NCBI GenBank assembly: GCA_025934475.1 | Contig: JAICXZ010000232.1 | Coordinates: 1 to 5,860 of the forward strand | From: Mucilaginibacter sp. | GTDB taxonomy: Bacteria; Bacteroidota; Bacteroidia; Sphingobacteriales; Sphingobacteriaceae | Reading direction: 5' to 3' | DNA length: 5,860 nucleotides | Shown: positions 1-5,860 of the stretch, in pieces | How the letters are laid out: every line of letters starts with the position of its first letter | How positions within the stretch are numbered: the first letter of the stretch is position 1 | Notes under the pieces: generated by a model | Told to the model about the DNA's origin: nothing | The model's database searches: none | Seen by the model: the letters and a program-made list of their open reading frames with translations, nothing else | Program-made: the position numbers and the translations under genes

Positions 1-2070
1 CACATCACGCACGCCCTGCTTATATTTATCGAAGGGCAGCGTAATAGGCAACGGGGCCGATTGATTCATCTTTCCCTGCATCTGGTGAATGTACCAATCG
101 CCGCTAAACAAGCTCAAACAAACAATGCGTACATCGGGCCGGATACCCTCAACTTCCTGGTCGTACCATAACGAATAGGTGTCGTTATCGCCATTGGTAA
201 ACAAAATAGCATTTTTTGGACATGATATCAGGAAATTATACGCCATGTCATGCGGCGTCATTTTAGTCGACCGGTCGTGCCCTTGCCACTCTTTGCACGC
301 TAATAACACCGGCACAGCCATGCATATTGCAATAGAGCCAATGGCTGCCATGCGCGCGTTTAGCCTTCTGCGGACTATTTCAGCCAGCCCGATCACGCCG
401 ATACCCATCCAAATAGCAAAGGCATAAAAGGAGCCCACGTACGAGTAATCCCGCTCGCGTGGCTGAACAGAGTTTTGATTAACGTATAATACGATAGCAA
501 TGCCTGTAAAAAAGAAAAGCAGTGTGATAATGAATGCATCCCGTTTCCGGCGCCTGAAATGGCAGACGGCGCCAAGCAAGCCAAGAATTAGCGGAATTGC
601 ATATAACGGCGCATAAGACACGTTGTTTAATACGGACCGTGGCAAATGTTTGCCCCCGTCGAAAATACCGCTCGTCCAGTTACCGTTTATGTCCGCCATG
701 CTCGTTTGTCCGTCCATATCGTTGTACCTTCCTACGAAATTCCATATAAAATAACGGCCGTACATTTGGTATATCTGCCAGCTGAACAGCCATTTTAAAT
801 TATCGGAAAACGTTGGCGCCTGCCCGTCGGCCAGCTGCAGCCATTGCTTATAAAATTGAACGTTTTGCGCATAATAAGGATCTGATTCGGTGCTCCACAT
901 CCGTGGCAGCAGAGTGGTGTGATCATATACGTAATCCAGCCTTTTGCCAGCCTTTTCATACTGGGTTTTACCTTTTTGGTAGATCGTGCCGGCATCCTTC
1001 TCGTCAATAATTTTCGCGTCGAAATACGGGCCCGAAAGCAACGGCGTTTCGCCGTATTGAATACGATTTAAATAACCGTATAAAGTAAAAGCATTGTCGG
1101 GGTGCGAGTTATTCAGGTCAGTGCCCGCCGCAGCGCGAATGGGAATATAAACAAAAGACCCATATCCGAAATAAATAAATGCCAGGCATAAGAATGCGAG
1201 ATTTAACATGGGTTTTTGATGGCGGGTGCTATACCATACCCCGAAAGCCAGGCCTGCTATCAGCACCAAAAAAAATGCAAAGGCGCCGCTGCCAAAACCC
1301 ATCCCCAGTGAGTTCACAAAGAAAAAATCAGACCAGGCGGCAAAGTATATCGTATATCCCCTGATGCCAAACTGAACGATAGCAAGAATAGCCATACCAA
1401 GAAAAAATGCAGCTATACCGCTTTTGAGCTTTATTTTTTTTGCCCGGCGGAAATAATAGACCATTGCCATAGCCGGGATAGTTAGTAAATTAAGCAAATG
1501 TATGCCAATGGAAAGGCCGATCATATACGCAATAAATACAATCCACTTATCGGCGTCAGGCTCGTCTGCATGGGCTTCCCACTTTAATATCGCCCAGAAA
1601 ACGATAGCCGTGCATAATGATGAAACTGCAAATACGATAGTTTCAACGGCCGAGAACCAGAATGTATCCGTAAAGGCAAATGCCAGGGCACCTACAAGGC
1701 CGGCGCCCATAATTAAAATAAGGTTGGAATATCCTGCCTTCTCAACCGCGCCATTTACTAATTTTTTAGCAAGAGCTGTTATCGTCCAAAAAAGAAACAT
1801 GATGGTTGCGCCGCTGGCTAATGCCGACATCATATTAGTAAAGTACGGCACTCTGGTGTTATCGCCCATTGAAAGCAGCGAAAATGCCTTGCCAAGCATA
1901 GCAAACAGCGGGTACCCCGGCTGATGCGATACCTGCAGCCGGTAGGCGCAGGCAATAAATTCGCCGCAATCCCAAAAGCTTACCGAGGGCTCTAAGGTTA
2001 AAATATACGTTGTTGAGGCGATGACAAAGCAAAGCCAGCCCAATAGGTTATTGATTTTTTTGTATTGCAT
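1..2070 (-). CDS. DUF2723 / GT117-family integral membrane glycosyltransferase, N-terminal 690 residues (3' end beyond left edge)
   Basis: An uninterrupted frame runs from the ATG at 2070 to base 1 (690 codons, no stop), so the C-terminus is missing. Family members are usually around 1000 residues or more. The start is the first ATG after an in-frame TGA (minus strand, about 2092-2094). I read about twelve hydrophobic segments: roughly residues 9-26, several between 65 and 310, then more near 480-610. Known family features are visible. The first periplasmic loop has WDCGEF (D34, E37), the acidic pair typical of GT-C enzymes, followed by HQPGYP (49-54). RERDYSYVGSFYA starts at R538. GDNDTY (627-632) begins the soluble C-terminal part. 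A hydrophilic loop of roughly 150 residues lies before the last membrane block. By family, it should transfer sugar from a lipid-linked donor to a periplasmic acceptor, possibly protein; donor and acceptor cannot be read from sequence. It is separated by 256 bp from the kinase gene upstream, so it probably has its own promoter. Family call is firm, exact reaction is not. Confidence 0.93.
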   Translation of the reverse strand, partial: MQYKKINNLLGWLCFVIASTTYILTLEPSVSFWDCGEFIACAYRLQVSHQPGYPLFAMLGKAFSLLSMGDNTRVPYFTNMMSALASGATIMFLFWTITALAKKLVNGAVEKAGYSNLILIMGAGLVGALAFAFTDTFWFSAVETIVFAVSSLCTAIVFWAILKWEAHADEPDADKWIVFIAYMIGLSIGIHLLNLLTIPAMAMVYYFRRAKKIKLKSGIAAFFLGMAILAIVQFGIRGYTIYFAAWSDFFFVNSLGMGFGSGAFAFFLVLIAGLAFGVWYSTRHQKPMLNLAFLCLAFIYFGYGSFVYIPIRAAAGTDLNNSHPDNAFTLYGYLNRIQYGETPLLSGPYFDAKIIDEKDAGTIYQKGKTQYEKAGKRLDYVYDHTTLLPRMWSTESDPYYAQNVQFYKQWLQLADGQAPTFSDNLKWLFSWQIYQMYGRYFIWNFVGRYNDMDGQTSMADINGNWTSGIFDGGKHLPRSVLNNVSYAPLYAIPLILGLLGAVCHFRRRKRDAFIITLLFFFTGIAIVLYVNQNSVQPRERDYSYVGSFYAFAIWMGIGVIGLAEIVRRRLNARMAAIGSIAICMAVPVLLACKEWQGHDRSTKMTPHDMAYNFLISCPKNAILFTNGDNDTYSLWYDQEVEGIRPDVRIVCLSLFSGDWYIHQMQGKMNQSAPLPITLPFDKYKQGVRDV

Positions 2071-2326
2071 GAGATAGGGGGTAAGGTTTTTTCAAACGTT
2101 TTTACTAAATTCTCATACAATTTCTATGTAATTCTTCAAAGTAGGTTAATATTTAACACCTCTTAACATACTTTAACAAAAATGCCTCCGCCAGATTGAC
2201 GCCTTACCAGAAAGATATACCCCGGCTCGTTTCACCATGCACTGGTGTTGATCAGGCGGTGAGTTCATTATAAGAATTAACTTTTTAAAAGCGAATTGTT
2301 ATCAGCAGAGAAACTTATTAGTCCTC
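2071..2326. other. Intergenic region between the REC-kinase gene and the glycosyltransferase gene
   Basis: This 256-bp stretch has no credible ORF. It is AT-rich, especially 2090-2185, which lies just upstream of the glycosyltransferase ATG. It should hold the 3' end signal of the kinase transcript and the promoter of the glycosyltransferase gene. I found no convincing intrinsic terminator: the only compact hairpin is CACCA/TGGTG at 2233-2247, without a T-tract, and the T5 run (minus strand, 2178-2182) has no strong stem directly before it. I also found no good match to the Bacteroidota promoter (TTTG, about 19-21 nt, TAnnTTTG). On the minus strand a TTTG near 2136-2139 is followed at suitable spacing only by a half-match. 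The phased TTAACA elements in this gap are listed separately. Confidence 0.6.
2145..2178. promoter_or_regulatory. Candidate operator: three TTAACA elements phased at exactly 10 bp, plus an inverted GTTAA
   Basis: TTAACA occurs at 2153-2158, 2163-2168 and 2173-2178 on the plus strand (TGTTAA on the minus strand), so each copy starts 10 bp after the last and all face the same side of the helix. An inverted half, GTTAA at 2145-2149, pairs with the first copy to form the dyad GTTAA-TAT-TTAAC (2145-2157). The cluster lies 75-108 bp upstream of the glycosyltransferase ATG, a suitable place for an activator or repressor site. Tandem half-sites at 10-11 bp are typical of OmpR/PhoB-type response regulators, but no such regulator is encoded here. 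The region is AT-rich, so chance is a real alternative. Confidence 0.3.
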
Positions 2327-3571
2327 TCAGGTGGCTTTAATGGCGGGAATGGTAAATTTAAAGGTGGTCCCGGAGCCCACCTCGCTTTCAACATCTATCG
2401 TTCCACCATGCTGGGCAACAAAATCGTTCACCAGTATAAGGCCCAGGCCGGTGCCCATTTCGTTATTTGTGCCGGTTACAGATGAATTATTATCCTTGTT
2501 AAATAATTTGTTCATAATGTCTTCGGTCATGCCAACGCCCGAATCTTCTACAAATACACGTATCATTTTCCCTTCAGGCTTGGCATTTATAATAACAGAG
2601 CCGCCCTCGGATGTATATTTAATGGCGTTGGTTACCAGGTTTTGTACGATCGATCTCAGCATTAAGGAGTCGGCCTTCACGAAAATGTTTTTTGGCGTTT
2701 TATTTTCCAGCCTGATCTTCTTTTGCGTCGCATTAGGTTTTAAAAGCTCCAATGACACATCGATACCTTCAGCCAGTCGCAGCTTTTCAGGATTGAAGTT
2801 TGTTTTTTCACTTTGCTTTTTGGCCCAGTCAATTACTTCGTTAAGCTGGTCGAGGAGTTTGTTGGAAGTACGGTGAATTATTTGCGCCAATTGTTTAACC
2901 TTGGCCGGATCTAATTTTTCCGGATCATCGCTTAATTTCGCCGATGACGCCAAAAGCGCTGTTAGCGGGTTACGCAGGTCATGTGATATAACAGAAAGGA
3001 ATTTGTCCTTCGATAAATTGAGCGCTTTCAGCTCATGGTTCAGGGTCTCCAGTTCGGAGGTGCGTTCAGATACCCGGTTTTCCAGTTCCCGGTTTAAAAG
3101 CATCAGGTCGTTATTGATCGCCTTTACTTTTTCTTCCTGCTGCCTTAAAAGCTGGTTTTTCTTATGTAATTCCGCAAATACAGCAACCTTCGACCTCAGC
3201 ATTTCGGGGTTAAATGGTTTTCGTATAAAATCTACCGCGCCGGCCTGGTAGCCTTTAAACATGGCCGCCTCTTCATAATCATGCGCAGTAATAAAAATTA
3301 TGGGGATTTGCTTTAGTTTGTCGCGCTGATAAATAAGTTCGGCAGTATCATAGCCATCCATGGTAGGCATCTTGACATCGAGCAGGATCAATGAAAAATC
3401 TTCCTCGTGTAAGAGTATTCTTAGTGCCTCGCGTCCGGAAGTTGCTTTTGAGAAGACGTAATCGGCCCGCTCCAAAGCTACCTCCATCGACATCAAATTA
3501 TTTTCATTATCGTCTACTAACAGGATTTTTATTTCCGTTTCGGATTCCTTCGTTTTCGTTGCTTTGTTCAT
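2327..3571 (-). CDS. Hybrid response regulator / histidine kinase (REC - coiled coil - HisKA - HATPase_c), 414 aa
   Basis: This complete cytoplasmic protein has no signal peptide or membrane segment. Residues about 14-130 are a receiver domain with the acidic pair D20-D21, phospho-acceptor D65 in LLDVKMP, switch residue T95 and the conserved K118-P119. Residues about 134-187 are a charged heptad-like stretch expected to form a dimeric coiled coil. HisKA follows, with its H-box SHDLRNPL and phosphorylatable H197. The HATPase_c domain shows the N-box N311 and N315, G1 box DSGVG (343-347), G2 box GTGLGL (373-378) and GSGT (399-402). All residues needed for autophosphorylation are present. With the receiver in front and no PAS, GAF or membrane sensor, its likely input is phosphorylation of D65 or a protein contact. 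The ATG at 3571 sits 12 nt after an intercistronic hairpin and lacks a Shine-Dalgarno sequence. It lies 84 nt downstream of the large hybrid kinase on the same strand, so co-transcription is likely. Its phosphotransfer target is not visible in the window. Confidence 0.95.
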   Translation of the reverse strand: MNKATKTKESETEIKILLVDDNENNLMSMEVALERADYVFSKATSGREALRILLHEEDFSLILLDVKMPTMDGYDTAELIYQRDKLKQIPIIFITAHDYEEAAMFKGYQAGAVDFIRKPFNPEMLRSKVAVFAELHKKNQLLRQQEEKVKAINNDLMLLNRELENRVSERTSELETLNHELKALNLSKDKFLSVISHDLRNPLTALLASSAKLSDDPEKLDPAKVKQLAQIIHRTSNKLLDQLNEVIDWAKKQSEKTNFNPEKLRLAEGIDVSLELLKPNATQKKIRLENKTPKNIFVKADSLMLRSIVQNLVTNAIKYTSEGGSVIINAKPEGKMIRVFVEDSGVGMTEDIMNKLFNKDNNSSVTGTNNEMGTGLGLILVNDFVAQHGGTIDVESEVGSGTTFKFTIPAIKAT

Positions 3572-3583
3572 GGATTCGTATGC

Positions 3584-3646
3584 AAACGTGCCGCGCCCCG
3601 GCTAATATACCTGATAGGTTGATATAGTAACGGGCGCAACACGTTT
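3584..3646 (-). repeat. Long imperfect inverted repeat (RNA hairpin) filling the gap between the two kinase genes
   Basis: Arms at 3584-3598 and 3632-3646 match 13 of 15 positions. In the minus-strand transcript the arms are AAACGUGUUGCGCCC and GGGCGCGGCACGUUU. The two non-identical positions become U-G wobble pairs, so all 15 can pair, whereas the plus-strand RNA would have two A-C mismatches. The intervening segment can fold further: ACCT/AGGT around a 3-nt loop (3609-3619), extended through bulges by AT-rich pairs across 3602-3608 and 3622-3627. The structure starts 9 nt after the upstream stop codon and ends 12 nt before the downstream ATG. No U-run follows it on the minus strand, so a standard terminator for the kinase transcript is unlikely. 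A processing, stability or translation-control element is more plausible. Confidence 0.6.
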
Positions 3647-3655
3647 TAGTTTGAT

Positions 3656-5860
3656 TTATTTAATAAGCCAAACTTTCATTAATGCTAATAATTGGTCGGT
3701 CTTAACCGGCTTTGTGATATAATCGGAAGCGCCAGAAGCAATACATTTCTGCCTGTCGCCTATCATCGCTTTTGCGGTTACCGCGATTATTGGCAGCGAT
3801 TTATGCCTCGGCTCTTTGCGGATGATCTGGATGGTTTCGTAACCGTCCATTTCAGGCATCATGATGTCCATCAGCACGATATCTATCTTTTTGTCGTTGT
3901 TCAGTATTTCCAGCGCCTCCCGGCCGCTCTCGGCAGTGATCACTTCGATATTCGACCGTTCGAAAACCGCGGTTAACGCAAATAAATTCCGCACGTCGTC
4001 ATCAACCACCAGCACCCTTTTCGAATCGAGTACGTCAACCGGCGGCCTGATGGCGTCTATCATCTTCAGCTTGCTTTCGCTCACCAGTTTTTTGTTTACG
4101 TGCAGCAATACCAGGATTTCCTCGAGCAGCTGAAGATGCGAAGAAGGCGTTTTGGTGATGATACGGTGATTAAGTCTTTTCAGCTGTACTAATTCCTCTT
4201 GCGTGAAGTCCCTTGCCGAATGCAACATGATCGTTGTCTGCGCCTGTTTAAGCGAATTTACCTTATTTAGGAAGTCCATTCCATTTGCGTCAGGTAATAT
4301 ATAATCTAAGATTATACAATCGAAAGCCTCCTTTTTCAAAAGAGCAAGGCCTTTTTTGGCTGTGTTAGCTGTTAGCACCTCGATTCCGTCATTTGACAGC
4401 AGCTCCGATAGCCTTTGCAGTTCTTCCTCATTATCTTCAATGACCAGCAAACGTTTCTTCACTTGTTCATTAAAGGCTACTATGCCTGATATCAGGTCAT
4501 CCAGCGACTTGTTGGAAAGCGGTTTTAAGCTAAAGCTTTTTGCCCCGAATTTTTGAGCCATTATCCGGTTATCCTCACCCGATATGATGTGAACAGGGAT
4601 GTGGCGCAGGTTAAGGTCGCTTTTCAGCATTTTCAGGATCTTCCACCCGTTTGATTCCGGCATATTCACGTCGAGCGTTATCGCTATCGGGTTGTATTTG
4701 ATAATGGTATCAAATATCTCCAGGTAGTTCATCGCCACGATTACTTTTAAGCCATGGTCATGCGACTTATCGATCAATATCTTGGTAAAGCGCGGATCAT
4801 CCTCTATTACGAGCAGAACTTTGTCTTCTGTCGTTACAGCATGCCTGTCGTCATCTATAACCAGTTCTGCAGCCTCAGCCGGTGCGGCTGCCCTCACATG
4901 CTGCTGGAGAATGCGTGACTCTTTAGCCGGGGCCAAAATCACCGATTTATCTTCCTGGTATTTCAATGGCAGGAATAGGGTAAATGTACTACCCTTGCCC
5001 AACTCGCTTCCTACTGTAATAGTACCGCCCAAAAGCTCGGCAAAGCCTTTACTTATAGAAAGCCCCAAACCGGTACCGCCATATTTACGGCTGGTAGAAC
5101 CTTCCGCCTGCTGGAAGGCTTCGAATATGATACCTTGCGTACTCTTTGAGATACCGATACCCGAATCTTCGATGGCAAATGCAATTACCGGCTCGGTAGT
5201 GCTAAGCGGGTTTTCCTGCCCCGCCTGTGGTCTGAATATGCTCAACTTCACGCGGCCTTTTTCGGTGAATTTGAACGCGTTCGAAAGCAGGTTTTTCAAT
5301 ATCTGGTTCAAACGCTGCATATCTGTTTCCATAACATCCGGCAATCCTTCCTCCAAGTCGATCTCGAATTTAAGGTTCTTGGCTTCCGAGATCGGTTTAA
5401 AGGTCGATTCGGCAAACCCAGTGATCTCTTTAAAGCTAACCGGCATAACGTCGGCAGCAATAACGCCCGATTCGATCTTGGATAGATCCAGGATATCGTT
5501 GATCAGCTGGATAAGGTCATCACCGCACGAGTGGATGGTTTTTGCAAACATCCGCTGTTTCTCGGTAAGGTTACCCTCCGGGTTTTCAAACAATTGCTGC
5601 GCCAGGATCAGTAAGCTGTTTAACGGTGTCCGTAACTCGTGCGACATGTTTGCAAGGAACTCCGATTTGTATTTCGAGGTGAGGGTAAGCTGCTCGGCTT
5701 TTTCCTCCAATGAGCGGCCCTTGTCGTGCAGCTCGTCGTTCGCCCTTCTTAGCTCTTCCTGTTGTGCGGAAAGCTCGCTCGCCAGTGATTGCGATTGCGA
5801 CAACAGCTCCTCCGTACGTGTATTTGTTTCTATGTAATTCAGCACGATACCGATACTTTC
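3656..5860 (-). CDS. Large hybrid sensor histidine kinase, C-terminal part (HisKA - HATPase_c - REC - REC - REC), 5' end beyond right edge
   Basis: The frame is open from base 5860 to the TAA at 3656-3658, giving 734 residues, numbered here from the first visible codon. The GTG at 5845 is not a credible start: codons before it read ESIGI and join smoothly into VLNYIETN, which resembles the end of a GAF domain in this kinase type. The sensor part is therefore outside the window. In order come a coiled coil (about 15-62), HisKA with SHELRTPL (H74), and HATPase_c with N190/N194, DSGIG (232-236) and GTGLGL (262-267). An Ala-rich and acidic linker covers about 300-346. REC1 (about 347-460) has D397, S427 and K446-P447. 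REC2 (about 469-587) has D519, S548 and K570, but Thr follows the Lys in place of Pro. REC3 (about 614-734) has D620-D622, D665, T695 and K717-P718 and is the most canonical. Expected role: autophosphorylation at H74 and phosphotransfer to the fused or separate receivers. No membrane segment lies in the visible part. The next gene downstream encodes a receiver-kinase and is a natural partner. Confidence 0.94.
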   Translation of the reverse strand, partial: ESIGIVLNYIETNTRTEELLSQSQSLASELSAQQEELRRANDELHDKGRSLEEKAEQLTLTSKYKSEFLANMSHELRTPLNSLLILAQQLFENPEGNLTEKQRMFAKTIHSCGDDLIQLINDILDLSKIESGVIAADVMPVSFKEITGFAESTFKPISEAKNLKFEIDLEEGLPDVMETDMQRLNQILKNLLSNAFKFTEKGRVKLSIFRPQAGQENPLSTTEPVIAFAIEDSGIGISKSTQGIIFEAFQQAEGSTSRKYGGTGLGLSISKGFAELLGGTITVGSELGKGSTFTLFLPLKYQEDKSVILAPAKESRILQQHVRAAAPAEAAELVIDDDRHAVTTEDKVLLVIEDDPRFTKILIDKSHDHGLKVIVAMNYLEIFDTIIKYNPIAITLDVNMPESNGWKILKMLKSDLNLRHIPVHIISGEDNRIMAQKFGAKSFSLKPLSNKSLDDLISGIVAFNEQVKKRLLVIEDNEEELQRLSELLSNDGIEVLTANTAKKGLALLKKEAFDCIILDYILPDANGMDFLNKVNSLKQAQTTIMLHSARDFTQEELVQLKRLNHRIITKTPSSHLQLLEEILVLLHVNKKLVSESKLKMIDAIRPPVDVLDSKRVLVVDDDVRNLFALTAVFERSNIEVITAESGREALEILNNDKKIDIVLMDIMMPEMDGYETIQIIRKEPRHKSLPIIAVTAKAMIGDRQKCIASGASDYITKPVKTDQLLALMKVWLIK

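Noticed and set aside
1502..1924. A 140-codon plus-strand frame and several short frames on both strands in 179-1364
   Set aside because: All fall inside the continuous minus-strand DUF2723 frame, which carries family motifs from residue 34 to 632. That gene is open at the left edge, so these short frames are only shadows.
2233..2247. Small hairpin CACCA/TGGTG as a terminator of the kinase transcript
   Set aside because: The stem is only 5 bp and no T-tract follows on either strand.
2267..2272. TATAAT on the minus strand as a sigma70-type -10 box
   Set aside because: It is about 197 bp upstream of the glycosyltransferase ATG, has no good upstream partner, and Bacteroidota use a different -7/-33 consensus. 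A chance hit in AT-rich DNA is likely.
2331..2876. A 181-codon open frame on the plus strand
   Set aside because: It is a mirror of the HATPase region of the 414-aa kinase, with no recognisable motif of its own.
3584..3591. Minus-strand CACGTTTG as a -7 promoter element (TAnnTTTG) for the 414-aa kinase
   Set aside because: It has one mismatch, no TTTG at the -33 position and lies too close to the ATG. It is better explained as part of the hairpin arm.
4782..5837. A 351-codon open frame on the plus strand
   Set aside because: It lies antisense within the large kinase. The minus strand encodes well-conserved HisKA, HATPase and REC motifs here, and the plus product is a low-complexity Ser-rich translation with no recognisable domain.
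2327..5860. Receiver of the 414-aa protein as a recent duplicate of REC3 in the large kinase
   Set aside because: Shared stretches such as SGREAL and the MPxMDGY motif are common to receiver domains, and the rest differs too much to suggest a recent duplication.

Overview
The window reads as a chromosomal stretch from a member of the Bacteroidota, most likely of the Sphingobacteriaceae type (Mucilaginibacter- or Pedobacter-like). The evidence is a DUF2723 / GT117-type membrane glycosyltransferase, a family characteristic of this phylum, and a hybrid histidine kinase of the GAF-HisKA-HATPase-REC-REC-REC style. Base composition looks mid-range and there are no clear Shine-Dalgarno sequences, as is usual in the phylum. 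The genus-level guess is inference from protein style only.

All three genes lie on the minus strand, so the window reads right to left. At the right edge (3656-5860) is the C-terminal 734 residues of a large hybrid histidine kinase whose sensory N-terminus lies outside the window. After an 84-nt gap filled almost entirely by a strong imperfect hairpin comes a complete 414-residue protein with a receiver domain in front of a histidine kinase core (2327-3571). A 256-bp non-coding gap follows, holding three TTAACA elements exactly 10 bp apart. The left third (1-2070) is the N-terminal 690 residues of the DUF2723 / GT117 integral membrane glycosyltransferase, which runs off the left edge.

The two kinases probably form one signalling unit. 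The large protein senses and autophosphorylates, with three receivers in cis. The smaller one has a receiver as its only visible input, so it could be a second-tier kinase controlled by phosphotransfer. No HPt domain and no DNA-binding or enzymatic output domain is visible here, so the final output is unknown. The glycosyltransferase is probably a separate transcription unit. A regulatory link to the kinases is possible but shown only by proximity.

No RNA genes, mobile elements, CRISPR arrays or attachment sites were seen. The two kinases and the glycosyltransferase belong to known families. The least explained items are the intercistronic hairpin and the phased TTAACA repeats.
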